Shown: positions 27,156 to 34,907, counted from the first letter of the stretch. The stretch: DNA of 64,000 bases from Paenibacillus macquariensis (GCF_900156375.1 NZ_FTNK01000003.1:248001-312000); one strand, 5' to 3'. Translations and numbers: made by a program. The notes: generated by a model from the letters alone, not told the origin.

Positions 27156-27371
27156 ATGCCTTTAACAATGTTGCCTCTAGGTAAATCAGCCATTATTAAT
27201 GTTTGTAGAGCTAAAGAATCAACTAGAAAATTTCTAGAAGGATTAGGAATGGTTCCGGGCGCCTTAGTTACGGTCATTTCAGAGAATGGTGGAAATCTAA
27301 TTGTGAACGTGAAGGATTCAAGACTGGCTCTTAGTAAAGGGATTGCACAGCAATTGTTAGTTCGGGTGTAG
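27156..27371 (+). CDS. feoA: FeoA family protein (first copy)
   Basis: A 71-residue SH3-like FeoA domain protein: LPLGKSAIINVCRAKESTRKFLEGLGMVPGALVTVISENGGNLIVNVKDSRLALSKGIAQQ-type sequence, seen here with the usual L-G-(M)-V-x-G turn. FeoA is a small cytosolic partner thought to act with FeoB in ferrous iron uptake. GAGGGG precedes the ATG. A second FeoA follows 18 bases later, so the cluster has the A-A-B arrangement seen in several Firmicutes. Confidence 0.88.
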   Translation: MPLTMLPLGKSAIINVCRAKESTRKFLEGLGMVPGALVTVISENGGNLIVNVKDSRLALSKGIAQQLLVRV

Positions 27372-27389
27372 CTTGAAAGGGGAATAGAG

Positions 27390-27626
27390 ATGGAGATATC
27401 TTTGAAGGAATGTAGACCTGGAGATAAAGTAGTTATTGTCCGTGTGTGCGGAGAAGGACCGGTGAAAAGACGCTTAATGGACATGGGTGTTACCCGTGGT
27501 GCGGAGATTCTAGTTCGAAAGGTAGCTCCGATGGGGGATCCCATTGAGGTGAATATTAGAGGTTATGAATTAACGTTTCGAAAAGCAGATGCAAGCAATA
27601 TTATGATCAAAAAGCTTGAGAGCTAA
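27390..27626 (+). CDS. feoA: FeoA family protein (second copy)
   Basis: A 78-residue FeoA domain: MEISLKECRPGDKVVIVRVCGEGPVKRRLMDMGVTRGAEI is the canonical start with the RRLxDMGxxxGxxI pattern, and it closes DPIEVNIRGYELTFRKADASNI. It is closer to the standard FeoA than the first copy, which is more divergent. The two may form a heteromer or differ in partner. The stop is followed by a hairpin, and a Fur-like palindrome before feoB. Confidence 0.92.
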   Translation: MEISLKECRPGDKVVIVRVCGEGPVKRRLMDMGVTRGAEILVRKVAPMGDPIEVNIRGYELTFRKADASNIMIKKLES

Positions 27627-27652
27627 AAGCTGCTCACCATCGGTAGCTTTTA
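27624..27652 (+). terminator. Hairpin between feoA and feoB
   Basis: TAAAAGCT at 27624-27631 pairs with AGCTTTTA at 27645-27652 across a 13-base loop, starting in the feoA stop codon. There is no T run beyond the stem, so partial termination or processing is likely. Confidence 0.45.
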
Positions 27653-27667
27653 AAACATATCAAATAT

Positions 27668-27682
27668 TGAGAATTATTCTCA
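27668..27682. promoter_or_regulatory. Perfect Fur-family palindrome just before feoB
   Basis: TGAGAATTATTCTCA is a perfect 7-1-7 palindrome, differing from the Fur consensus only at one symmetric pair. It lies 24 bases before the feoB ATG, suggesting separate iron-responsive control of feoB. Confidence 0.65.
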
Positions 27683-27706
27683 GTGATCTTGTAGGGGGTC
27701 AGAGGA

Positions 27707-29749
27707 ATGGCGTTCAGATTTGCGCTTGTGGGAAACCCGAACTGTGGTAAAACAACAATGTTTAATGAGGTCACTGGGAGCACACAGCATGTGGGTAACT
27801 GGCCAGGCGTAACGGTAGAGAAGAAAGAGGGCAGAGCTAGAAGATTCAAAGAAGATATTAAGGTCATAGATCTTCCAGGAATATACTCGTTATCACCGTA
27901 TTCATTAGAAGAAATCATTTCTAGAAATTACATATTGGAAGAAAGACCGGATGTGGTCATCAATATCGTGGATGCGACTAATATTGAGCGGAATTTGTAT
28001 TTAACAACCCAGCTGATTGAGCTTGGGATACCGGTTGTTGTCGCACTTAATATGATGGACGCTCTTGAAGCCAGAGGTGACCAAATTGATATTCCTCGGT
28101 TAGAGAAACAGCTAGGTGTACCTGTCATTCCAACTTCAGCTAACAAAGCTCAGGGTACTAAAGAGTTGATTGAAAAGTCACTTCAAGTGGCTCAAAGTGT
28201 AGAATCAGGGCAATTGGCCGGATCGATAGCGTTATTCGAAGAGAAAATTGAAAAGAGCTTGGAAGAGTTAAGCGAGCTCATTACTCCTATGCTTGGACAG
28301 ATGTATCCATCACGGTTTGCAACCGTAAAGTTACTTGAAGGTGATGAAATCGTTACAGCTAACATTAAGCCGAATCGTGAGTTAATAGATGCGATCTGCG
28401 AAATACGTAGTCAGTTGGAACAAGAATATGACAGTGACATGGAGACGATCGTAGCGGACCAACGGTATCAGTTCATCTCCAAAGTCGTTAGTAAATCAGT
28501 TAAAAAGAAACTAAGTGTTGGTGGACTAACCGTCTCTGATAAAATGGACAAAATTTTAACGCATCGTATTTTTGCTATTCCTTTGTTTCTACTTATCATG
28601 TATGTGGTATTCACGATCACCTTTGGATTTATTGGCACGTTCACCATTGATTATATTGATCATCTCATTAACGTGACGTTAGCAGATGCAGTGACTACAT
28701 TACTTCACGGTGCAGGAGTAGCAGAATGGTTGGACTCTCTCATTGTAGGTGGGATCATCGCAGGTCTTGGGAGTATTCTTGTGTTCGTACCTCAGATTAT
28801 GATTCTATTCTTCTTTCTAGCGATACTAGAAGACAGTGGATATATGTCTAGAGCGGCTTTCATGATGGACAGATTATTAAGAAAAATAGGACTGAGCGGT
28901 AAATCATTCATCCCTATGATTATGGGGATTGGATGTAGTGTTCCAGCCATTATGGCTACAAGGACTTTGGAGAATGAGAAAGATAGACGGTTGACGATTA
29001 TATTGACTCCCTTCATGTCCTGTGGAGCACGTCTTCCTGTGTATGCACTATTTGCAGCTGCATTCTTTACGAATGCTCAGAGCTTGGTCATATTCTCTCT
29101 TTATTTATTAGGGATGGTTATTGCCATATTATCAGGTGTTTTACTCCGAAAGACGCTCTTTAAAGGTGAAGCAGAAGCCTTCGTTATGGAGCTTCCTCCT
29201 TATCGTATTCCTACATTTAAAGGTCTGATGATTCATATGTGGGATCGTGGCAAAGGGTTTATTAAGAAGGCTGGAACGGTTATTTTTGCGGCATCGGTCA
29301 TTATTTGGTTCGGTCAAACGTTTGATTTCTCACTCCATATGGTGGATGAGGTCAGTAGTAGTATTTTTGGAGCTGTAGGGACCTTTATAGCGCCATTCTT
29401 TGCTCCGCTTGGTTTCGGAGATTGGAGATCATCCGTTGCTCTTCTAACCGGCTTTGTTGCAAAAGAAGCAGTCGTAGCTACTATGGGGATCCTAAACAAT
29501 CTAGGTGAAGTAGGAGAAGGTTCCGTGGAACTTATGGCTTCGCTTCAGACTTATTTCACGCCGCTGAAGGCTTACGCATTTATGACATTCACGCTATTAT
29601 ATATGCCTTGTATTGCTGCGTTTGCTGCGATTAAGAGAGAAATGAATTCATGGAAGTGGACGTTATTTACGGTAGGATACCAGACGGCTACGGCGTGGAT
29701 TGTCTCTTTTATCGTCTATCAGGGTGGGAAGTTGCTTGGTCTTGGTTGA
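27707..29749 (+). CDS. feoB: Ferrous iron transporter FeoB
   Basis: A 680-residue FeoB. The N-terminal G domain has G1 GNPNCGKT (residues 9-16), G2 region GNWPGVTVEKKEG, G3 DLPGIYSL and G4 NMMD; a helical GDI domain follows. The membrane part (from about residue 285) has the two Gate motifs with the conserved GIGCSVPAIMATRTL and FMSCGARLPVYALFAAAF cysteine segments used in iron passage, and ends in helices around residues 615-675. It imports Fe2+ across the cytoplasmic membrane. Length is normal for Firmicutes. GGGGGT precedes the ATG. Confidence 0.96.
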   Translation: MAFRFALVGNPNCGKTTMFNEVTGSTQHVGNWPGVTVEKKEGRARRFKEDIKVIDLPGIYSLSPYSLEEIISRNYILEERPDVVINIVDATNIERNLYLTTQLIELGIPVVVALNMMDALEARGDQIDIPRLEKQLGVPVIPTSANKAQGTKELIEKSLQVAQSVESGQLAGSIALFEEKIEKSLEELSELITPMLGQMYPSRFATVKLLEGDEIVTANIKPNRELIDAICEIRSQLEQEYDSDMETIVADQRYQFISKVVSKSVKKKLSVGGLTVSDKMDKILTHRIFAIPLFLLIMYVVFTITFGFIGTFTIDYIDHLINVTLADAVTTLLHGAGVAEWLDSLIVGGIIAGLGSILVFVPQIMILFFFLAILEDSGYMSRAAFMMDRLLRKIGLSGKSFIPMIMGIGCSVPAIMATRTLENEKDRRLTIILTPFMSCGARLPVYALFAAAFFTNAQSLVIFSLYLLGMVIAILSGVLLRKTLFKGEAEAFVMELPPYRIPTFKGLMIHMWDRGKGFIKKAGTVIFAASVIIWFGQTFDFSLHMVDEVSSSIFGAVGTFIAPFFAPLGFGDWRSSVALLTGFVAKEAVVATMGILNNLGEVGEGSVELMASLQTYFTPLKAYAFMTFTLLYMPCIAAFAAIKREMNSWKWTLFTVGYQTATAWIVSFIVYQGGKLLGLG

Positions 29750-29789
29750 TCGTCAAACGTATATTTATATTGAGAGAGAGGCGATACTA

Positions 29790-29942
29790 TTGATTAATTG
29801 GATTCTGGGGGGATTAATCTTTTCTCTGGTTATCGTTATCGTTGTGAAGAATGTAAGACGCCTTCAGAAGGGAGAAACAACCTGCTCGGGTTGTTCATTA
29901 CAAGAGACTACGAATTGTTCCTGTCCACATCGTGATACGTAA
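29790..29942 (+). CDS. FeoB-associated Cys-rich membrane protein
   Basis: The frame is open from 29700 within feoB, but GAGAGAGG at 29773-29780 directs initiation at TTG 29790. The 50-residue product starts INWILGGLIFSLVIVIVVKNVRRLQKG, a single membrane helix followed by basic residues. It then has the cysteine-rich tail TTCSGCSLQETTNCSCPH. This is the layout of the small FeoB_associated family, commonly found right after feoB in Firmicutes and proposed to aid iron transfer, similar in place to FeoC. Confidence 0.85.
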   Translation: MINWILGGLIFSLVIVIVVKNVRRLQKGETTCSGCSLQETTNCSCPHRDT

Positions 29943-30000
29943 TAAAAATGGATTACTGAAAAGTTAGGGTGGAAATGTTCGATTCGTATGTTTAATACCC

Positions 30001-30030
30001 TTTACATCGTGTTCTTGATTCAAGTATGAT
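30001..30030 (+). promoter_or_regulatory. Promoter of the aldolase-like gene
   Basis: TTTACA at 30001-30006 and TATGAT at 30025-30030 with an 18-base spacer, about 37 bases before the start codon. Confidence 0.7.
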
Positions 30031-30066
30031 GAAGTAATATTGTAAAGGTGAGAGGAGATTAGTTCG

Positions 30067-31026
30067 ATGAAATTAAATCAAAGTAAAATTGTAGACTGTA
30101 CCATTCGTGATGGAGGTCTAGTTAATAATTGGGATTTCAGTATTGAATTTGTCCAGAAATTATACGCTGGTTTAAATGAAGCTGGCGTTGACTATATGGA
30201 AATTGGATATAAGAATTCTCCTAAATTACTTAAGGGTGCAGAGGACGCGGGACCTTGGAGATTCTTAGATGATGAATTTCTTAGAAAAGTTATTCCTCAA
30301 AAGGGATTCACGAAGCTTTCTGCTCTAGTTGATATTGGACGTGTAGATGAGAATGACATTCCGAATCGCTCAGAGAGCATGATTGACCTTATCCGTGTAG
30401 CTTGTTATATCAAAGATGTGGACAAGGCTCTCCAATTAATTCAAACATTCCATGATCGTGGATATGAGACAACACTAAATATCATGGCTCTGTCTAATGT
30501 TATGGAGAATGAACTTGTTGAAGCATTTGAGATGATTAAAGAAAGTGTTGTTGATATCGTCTATATCGTGGATTCTTACGGAAGTCTGGATCATAAGGAT
30601 ATTACGTTCTTGGTAGAGAAGTTCCAGACTCATTTACCAAATAAACGTCTTGGTATTCACGCACATAACAACCTACAACTTGCTTTCTCTAACACATTGA
30701 TTGCTTCAGAGAAGGGCGTTGAATTGTTAGACGCTTCTGTATATGGAATGGGTCGTGCAGCAGGTAACTGTCCTACAGAGCTACTTGTATCGCAGTTGAA
30801 GAACACGCAGTACAAGCTTCGTCCTGTACTTGATGTGATCGAACAGTTGATGATTCCTTTACGTGAGAAGGAAGAGTGGGGATATATCATTCCATACATG
30901 ATTACAGGAACGCTTGATGAGCATCCACGATCCGCAATGGCGTTAAGAGCATCAGAGAATAAAGATAAATCTGTAGATTTCTATGATAAATTGATGACTC
31001 CTGAAGTGACATTTGAAAAGAAATAA
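30067..31026 (+). CDS. DRE-TIM aldolase/HMGL-like protein
   Basis: A 319-residue enzyme of the HMG-CoA lyase-like superfamily. It starts KIVDCTIRDGGLVNNWDF, where DCTIRDGG is the metal and catalytic Arg motif. The later HAHNNLQLAFSNTLIA supplies the two metal-binding histidines, and VYGMGRAAGNCPTELLV is the closing signature. It resembles 4-hydroxy-2-oxovalerate aldolases and the 'aldolase catalytic domain' proteins found near sugar or polyketide genes. It lacks the LeuA regulatory domain. The substrate is unknown and there are no pathway neighbours. AGAGGAG precedes the ATG. Confidence 0.82.
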   Translation: MKLNQSKIVDCTIRDGGLVNNWDFSIEFVQKLYAGLNEAGVDYMEIGYKNSPKLLKGAEDAGPWRFLDDEFLRKVIPQKGFTKLSALVDIGRVDENDIPNRSESMIDLIRVACYIKDVDKALQLIQTFHDRGYETTLNIMALSNVMENELVEAFEMIKESVVDIVYIVDSYGSLDHKDITFLVEKFQTHLPNKRLGIHAHNNLQLAFSNTLIASEKGVELLDASVYGMGRAAGNCPTELLVSQLKNTQYKLRPVLDVIEQLMIPLREKEEWGYIIPYMITGTLDEHPRSAMALRASENKDKSVDFYDKLMTPEVTFEKK

Positions 31027-31072
31027 GAGCTTTTTGATTGATTTATTGCTCTGTGCTACATAGGATTTCATA

Positions 31073-31112
31073 AAGGCGTATCTAATGAGAAGATCATTGG
31101 ATACGCCTTTTT
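31073..31112 (+). terminator. Terminator after the aldolase-like gene
   Basis: AAAGGCGTATC at 31073-31083 pairs with GATACGCCTTT at 31100-31110, with AATGA/TCATT inside and TTTTT after. The rest of 31,027-31,358 holds only this and the tRNA promoter. Confidence 0.9.
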
Positions 31113-31287
31113 ATATGTGGTGATTAAGATGGAAATAATAATGGGCTATATTTGTATGAACACATAAGCTAAACGATGAATATTGTGATGTATAGATCAT
31201 ATATATAACGAGAGAGAATAAAGAAGACGCAACACAATGAAGAGCGCAAGTTCGATGATTAATTAATGAGAACGATATAAAATATAG

Positions 31288-31316
31288 TTGCTGTTGAGGT
31301 CTATATGTGGTATATT
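31288..31316 (+). promoter_or_regulatory. Promoter of the tRNA pair
   Basis: TTGCTG at 31288-31293 and TATATT at 31311-31316 with a 17-base spacer, about 43 bases before tRNA-Pro. Confidence 0.55.
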
Positions 31317-31358
31317 ATTTCTCGTACTCTTAAAGATTTATTGAGTCATTAGACATGT

Positions 31359-31432
31359 CGGGACGTAGCTCAGCTTGGTAGAGCACCTGGTTTGGGTCCA
31401 GGGGGTCGCATGTTCAAATCGTGTCGTCCCGA
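31359..31432 (+). tRNA. tRNA-Pro (anticodon TGG)
   Basis: A 74-base cloverleaf. The acceptor CGGGACG pairs with CGTCCCG and the discriminator is A. The D-arm is AGCTCAGCTTGGTAGAGC. The anticodon stem CCTGG/CCAGG holds the loop TTTGGGT, with anticodon TGG. The T-arm reads CATGTTCAAATCGTG. No CCA is encoded. Confidence 0.95.
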
Positions 31433-31445
31433 TTCTTTTATTAAT

Positions 31446-31516
31446 GCGGGTGTAGTTCAATGGTAGAACTTCAGCCTTCCAAGCTGATAGCGTGGGTTCG
31501 ATTCCCATCACCCGCT
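31446..31516 (+). tRNA. tRNA-Gly (anticodon TCC)
   Basis: A 71-base cloverleaf. GCGGGTG pairs with CACCCGC and the discriminator is T. The anticodon stem TCAGC/GCTGA holds the loop CTTCCAA with anticodon TCC. The T-arm contains GGGTTCGATTCCC. The integrase gene begins 97 bases beyond, so the 3' end of this tRNA is the likely attachment site of the prophage. Confidence 0.95.
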
Positions 31517-31535
31517 TTTATCCAAAAAGCACTGG

Positions 31536-31561
31536 AAACCCTTCTCGCGAAAGGGTTTTTT
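31536..31561 (+). terminator. Terminator of the tRNA operon at the attachment region
   Basis: AAACCCTT at 31536-31543 pairs with AAGGGTTT at 31551-31558, followed by T residues. It may belong to attL and so be part of the phage-bacterium junction. Confidence 0.8.
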
Positions 31562-31601
31562 CTTTGCCCAAAATTCGACAAGTAGTTGACTCTTCCCCAT
31601 T

Positions 31602-31622
31602 CATGGGGCAGATCATGGGGCA
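31602..31622. repeat. Direct repeat CATGGGGCA, possible integrase arm sites
   Basis: CATGGGGCA occurs at 31602-31610 and 31614-31622, spaced by 12 bases, overlapping the integrase stop codon and facing the putative att site. Such repeats beside att commonly bind the integrase N-terminal domain. Confidence 0.45.
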
Positions 31623-32815
31623 ATTTGTACACGGTTTGGATTCAACCCCTCTAACTGGTCCGCAGCAGTACGACTGATTAACTCAGACTTATGGGTATAG
31701 ATATCTGCTGTTGTTCCTAGTTTTGTATGCCTTAGCCGTTCTTGGATCGTCTTGAGGTCTGCACCGCTTTCTCGGAGTAACATCCCAGCAGTATGTCTTA
31801 GTCCATGGAGCTTCACATGTGCAAGATCATTTTTGTTGAGAAACCGCCTCCAAGTCATTGTTGGGGTAGTTGGGTAGTACATCATTCCATTTCCTCCATG
31901 GAATATATATTGCTTTTCTTCACCTAGCCATTGCTTACATTGCATCTTTTCCTTTTTCCATTCTCGATGAAACAGTTTTAATTCATCCATATACCACTTT
32001 GGCATGGCTACCCATCCCTCAGATTCCGCTGTTTTTACTTCTCCTTCAATTTTTTTGCCAAGTTCATCAAATGTTATTTGGTTCTCGATATAAATACTAT
32101 TAGAAGCGTAGTCCAAACTATTAGACCACTCTATGGCTAGTAACTCACCGCGTCTGAAACCTCCAAGCATGACACCAGTGAAATACAACCTCCAACCTCT
32201 CGGGAGCACGTAGAGAGCAACAAGAAGCTTCTCTACCTCAGCCCAATTGTATGACTGTTTTTTACCCCGCATTTCTTTTTTTTCCTTTTTACTTACACTA
32301 GGGCGTTTTACTCCAACAATGGGATTTTCTTTTATTAAGTTCCACTCATGGGCAGCATCAAATATACTTTTGGTTGCTTTGTAAATATTGAGCTTTGTAT
32401 TTGTAGCCATTGGCTTCCCATCTTTTCTTACCAGTTCAGAAAAAAAAGTAACTAGATGCAGAGTCTTTATCTGATCCAGACGGGTTTCCCCAAACTCTTT
32501 AATTAGGTAACTGTTGACTATTGCCATGGTATTCTTTCGTGTATACTCTCCCATGCTTTGATCAGCGTAACCTTGTTTCCATTTTGGTATGAAATTAGCA
32601 AAACTTATTTTATCTGCTTTTATAAAGTTACCTGATTCTACTAGCTCCGCAAATTTGGCAAGCTCAAGAGTAAGCCATTGTTGTGTTTTGCGTTCCGACT
32701 TCGCTATCGCTGCCGGGACTTCAACGCTCAAATTTTTGCGGGGCTTTGTTACCTTTGAAGGATCACGGACTACTAACTTGTACTTATTTCCTCCAAGGTG
32801 CTCTGTGTATGCCAT
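31613..32815 (-). CDS. int: Tyrosine-type integrase of the prophage
   Basis: A 400-residue site-specific recombinase. The N-terminal arm-binding part (AP2-like, residues 1-60) and the core-binding SAM-like domain (about 65-165) precede the catalytic domain. Catalytic residues are visible: Arg in GGFRRGELLAIEW, the HxxR motif in LHGLRHTAGML, the later His in LRHTKLGTT and the nucleophile Tyr in TADIYTHKS. It would cut and join attP with the attB in tRNA-Gly, and with the excisionase it would excise the prophage. It is the last gene of the leftward lysogeny operon and lies 3 bases after the small ORF. Confidence 0.95.
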   Translation of the reverse strand: MAYTEHLGGNKYKLVVRDPSKVTKPRKNLSVEVPAAIAKSERKTQQWLTLELAKFAELVESGNFIKADKISFANFIPKWKQGYADQSMGEYTRKNTMAIVNSYLIKEFGETRLDQIKTLHLVTFFSELVRKDGKPMATNTKLNIYKATKSIFDAAHEWNLIKENPIVGVKRPSVSKKEKKEMRGKKQSYNWAEVEKLLVALYVLPRGWRLYFTGVMLGGFRRGELLAIEWSNSLDYASNSIYIENQITFDELGKKIEGEVKTAESEGWVAMPKWYMDELKLFHREWKKEKMQCKQWLGEEKQYIFHGGNGMMYYPTTPTMTWRRFLNKNDLAHVKLHGLRHTAGMLLRESGADLKTIQERLRHTKLGTTADIYTHKSELISRTAADQLEGLNPNRVQIAP

Positions 32816-32818
32816 TGG

Positions 32819-32995
32819 TTATTTCTCCTTCCCATAATCCGCTATAAGGAAGAGATACCCTGTTCCTTCTTGTTCCCCGATTAATTTCTTGTTTTTATCG
32901 ATGTATACGCGTTTAAATACAGGTATCTTGACCATGTTTCCTTCAGAACCCATACGTATAATTTTACTTCCTGTTTTGGTTGGATTAGTAACCAT
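32819..32995 (-). CDS. Small phage hypothetical protein (58 aa)
   Basis: The frame opens at 33070, but AAGGGGGTGAAAAGG lies just before ATG 32995. The 58-residue product (MVTNPTKTGSKIIRMGSEGN...) is basic, with a hydrophobic C-terminus (TGYLFLIADYGKEK) but no clear membrane helix. It is tightly coupled to the integrase, 3 bases away, and might be an integration accessory factor; that is a guess. I do not recognise its family. Confidence 0.5.
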   Translation of the reverse strand: MVTNPTKTGSKIIRMGSEGNMVKIPVFKRVYIDKNKKLIGEQEGTGYLFLIADYGKEK

Positions 32996-33075
32996 TTTCC
33001 TTTTCACCCCCTTAAATAGAATGTATGTTCTTTTTGCTATATAATAAACAACCTCACGGCTGGAAAGCACGAAAG

Positions 33076-33531
33076 TTATTCGAATAATTCTAATACGCCA
33101 AGTGGTTCCAGATAGATTATGTACTTTTTATTATATGTCGTACAATTACCGAATTTCCGTTGATAGAATTCAATAGATTCATCCAAAAATTCCTCTGTGA
33201 CATCTATGTGATCAGCTAGTTCATACTTGTTTCTTATTCCTAATTTATGCGCTTCAACGAATGCTTTGATAGGGACTAACTCGACATATGCCCATTCACG
33301 TGCCCTCTTTTCTTGCTTTACACTACTGACATTATCCTGATCCAATATATCTCCATAGGATGTGTGGTGGTGTCCTAATTCTTCCGCTAGTACACACCTT
33401 TTTGCTGCTAGTGTAGAGAGGTTTTTGTTTATCCAAATTATCCCGTCTGTATATAATCCTTTAACTGAAGTAGGCATAGTCATCTCAAAAACTTTAACTG
33501 GATCAGCTTGTTGTAAAAGAACATCATACAC
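33076..33531 (-). CDS. ImmA/IrrE-like metallopeptidase
   Basis: A 151-residue protein of the ImmA/IrrE family. The active-site region is RCVLAEELGHHHTSYGDI. It matches the HExxH helix except that the first His is Glu, a change I believe is frequent in phage members. A later acidic segment (KRAREWAYVELVPIKAF) supplies the third ligand region. ImmA proteins cleave or unlock the partner CI-type repressor, and here it sits 7 bases after that repressor gene. The start is GTG at 33531 with AGGGGTGAT upstream. The altered motif makes active proteolysis uncertain. Confidence 0.82.
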   Translation of the reverse strand: MYDVLLQQADPVKVFEMTMPTSVKGLYTDGIIWINKNLSTLAAKRCVLAEELGHHHTSYGDILDQDNVSSVKQEKRAREWAYVELVPIKAFVEAHKLGIRNKYELADHIDVTEEFLDESIEFYQRKFGNCTTYNKKYIIYLEPLGVLELFE

Positions 33532-33538
33532 TATGTAA

Positions 33539-33877
33539 TCACCCCTGATGATTTTTGTCTTGCTCCCGTTGTGACCTTACAAATTCTTTAAACTTTTTAA
33601 TAGTTTCTAGTTCCTCTACTGTCCATTCTTCGCCTTCCTTATGCGCAGCGATAGTTTCAAATTCTTCAGTTTCTCCAGCTGCCATTTTCTCTAACTGATC
33701 TATAGTAATTCCGAGCCCTTTACATACTTTGATGACACTATCTATAGATGCGCGCCCAACACCACGGGTTAGCATTGATTGTAATGTTGTAGCAGGTATT
33801 CCAGCAGCCTCAGCAAACGCACGTCTACTTATTCCTTTTTTTTCTATCAAATCAGACAATATTTTGGCTTTTTCCAC
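33539..33877 (-). CDS. CI-like XRE-family repressor
   Basis: A 112-residue repressor. The N-terminal HTH (KAKILSDLIEKKGISRRAFAEAAGIPATTLQSMLTRGVGRASIDSVIKVCKGLGITIDQL) is a full XRE five-helix domain. The C-terminus is short and acidic (EFETIAAHKEGEEWTVEELETIKKFKEF) and has no LexA-type protease domain, so release would go through the ImmA-like partner. A GTG at 33889 overlaps the ribosome binding site AAAGGTGGAT, so GTG 33877 is the more likely start. It would bind the TGTACG repeats in the divergent region and keep the lytic genes off. Confidence 0.88.
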   Translation of the reverse strand: MEKAKILSDLIEKKGISRRAFAEAAGIPATTLQSMLTRGVGRASIDSVIKVCKGLGITIDQLEKMAAGETEEFETIAAHKEGEEWTVEELETIKKFKEFVRSQREQDKNHQG

Positions 33878-33912
33878 TTTAATATCCACCTTTCAATTCT
33901 CAACTCAATATA

Positions 33913-34033
33913 CGCTATTCCGTACACTAGTACATATTACATGATAGATTACCCCTTGTAAAGCCAATTTATACTCTATGTCGTACATATTGCTGAAATA
34001 ATGATTGACTATGTACGCAATAACGTTTATAGT
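33913..34033. promoter_or_regulatory. Divergent lysogeny control region with operators and two promoters
   Basis: Rightward promoter: TTGACT 34005-34010, 17-base spacer, TATAGT 34028-34033. Leftward promoter: TTTACA read on the minus strand at 33962-33957, 17-base spacer, TAATAT at 33939-33934. A repeated element TGTACGnAATAnCG occurs at 34012-34025 (+) inside the rightward promoter spacer and at 33926-33913 (-) downstream of the leftward start. A weaker copy (TGTACGACATAGAG) lies at 33987-33974 (-), and a further TGTAC near 33935. This is the layout of CI/Cro operators. Confidence 0.75.
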
Positions 34034-34086
34034 TTGATTCAAGACAAACGCAGATGCGTTCATAAGCAGAAAAGGGGGTGGCGGTA

Positions 34087-34299
34087 TTGTACGAAAACCT
34101 TCGCGCAGAGATGAAAAGAAAAAAAGTATTGATTTCAGATTTAGCAACTGCACTGGGTACGAGACGCGCAACAGTCAGCGATAAGATCAATGGAAAATCG
34201 AGATTTTACTATGATGAAGCGTCAGGTATAAAAAAAATATTTTTTCCGGATTGCGAGATTGAATATCTATTCTCTTCAAGTGATCAACACACAGTATAA
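34087..34299 (+). CDS. Cro-like HTH regulator
   Basis: About 70 residues. The sequence YENLRAEMKRKKVLISDLATALGTRRATVSDKINGKSRFYYDEASGIKKIFFPDCEIEYLF is a compact XRE HTH of the Cro type found opposite CI in Firmicute phages. AAAGGGGG at 34071-34078 suggests TTG 34087 as the start; GTG 34078 overlaps the site. It is the first gene of the rightward early operon, under the promoter at 34005-34033. It would counteract the repressor at the shared operators. Confidence 0.8.
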   Translation: MYENLRAEMKRKKVLISDLATALGTRRATVSDKINGKSRFYYDEASGIKKIFFPDCEIEYLFSSSDQHTV

Positions 34300-34324
34300 A
34301 TTTCTTGACTTAGGAGGTCGCGAC

Positions 34325-34606
34325 TTGGAAACAACATCATTCATTGAAGCACTACGCTTCGATATAAAAACCAGTCTACGTGAAGAGATTCTTGCAGAAC
34401 TTCAGCCTGAAATTGAGCGTATGCTTCATGCTAATATATTTGATTTCGAAGAGGCTTGGAGGTACTTAAAAGTATCCTCTTCAACTCTTCGGAGAATGGT
34501 GAAAAATAATGAAATACCATTCTTTAAGCAACGTGGGAATGTGTACTTTAGGCAAATTGATATTAACTCTCATATTTCTAGGATTCTTATAAAAAATGGT
34601 GCTTGA
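34325..34606 (+). CDS. Excisionase-like HTH (MerR/Xis type) protein
   Basis: The frame opens at 34259 inside the Cro gene, but TTAGGAGGTCGCGAC precedes TTG 34325, giving 93 residues. The N-terminal part is helical (EALRFDIKTSLREEILAELQPEIERML). The C-terminal part is a winged-helix excisionase/HTH_17 domain: FDFEEAWRYLKVSSSTLRRMVKNNEIPFFKQRGNVYFRQIDINSHI. Such proteins either direct excision with the integrase or act as early regulators. Its distance from int on the other side of the switch is usual in Firmicute prophages. Confidence 0.78.
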   Translation: METTSFIEALRFDIKTSLREEILAELQPEIERMLHANIFDFEEAWRYLKVSSSTLRRMVKNNEIPFFKQRGNVYFRQIDINSHISRILIKNGA

Positions 34607-34623
34607 AAGAGGGGGATGTGAGT

Positions 34624-34788
34624 ATGACCATTAAACGGTTAGAACAACGTTGTGCTGCTCGATTGCGGCTGAATGAATGTCTTCGGATGAAGGGTGAGGC
34701 TTGCTTGATGGATGCCGGATCAGACTGGTTGGATAATTTAATCGCGGAGTTAGAAACTGAGTTGCGAAGAACGGAGGTGATAGAATGA
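34624..34788 (+). CDS. Small early phage protein (54 aa)
   Basis: GAGGGGGATGTG lies before ATG 34624. The product is 54 residues, starting MTIKRLEQRCAARLRLNECLRMKG, helical and charged, with two cysteines and an acidic C-terminus (LIAELETELRRTEVIE). No family recognised. It overlaps nothing and is followed by a 120-base gap containing the hairpin CACGT-CTGCAA-ACGTG at 34816-34831. Confidence 0.55.
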   Translation: MTIKRLEQRCAARLRLNECLRMKGEACLMDAGSDWLDNLIAELETELRRTEVIE

Positions 34789-34907
34789 ATGGTTCGATAT
34801 TACAAAAAAAAAGACCACGTCTGCAAACGTGATCGGCTTGGAAAATATAATTAGGTCTATTTTATCATATAAAATCGCTACTGCCAAGATAGAGGTGAAG
34901 AAGGCAC

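Noticed and set aside
34801..34860. Terminator at the A-rich hairpin CACGT-CTGCAA-ACGTG
   Set aside because: The stem is short and the homopolymer (A run) precedes it on the plus strand, so it would only work on the minus strand, where no gene ends.
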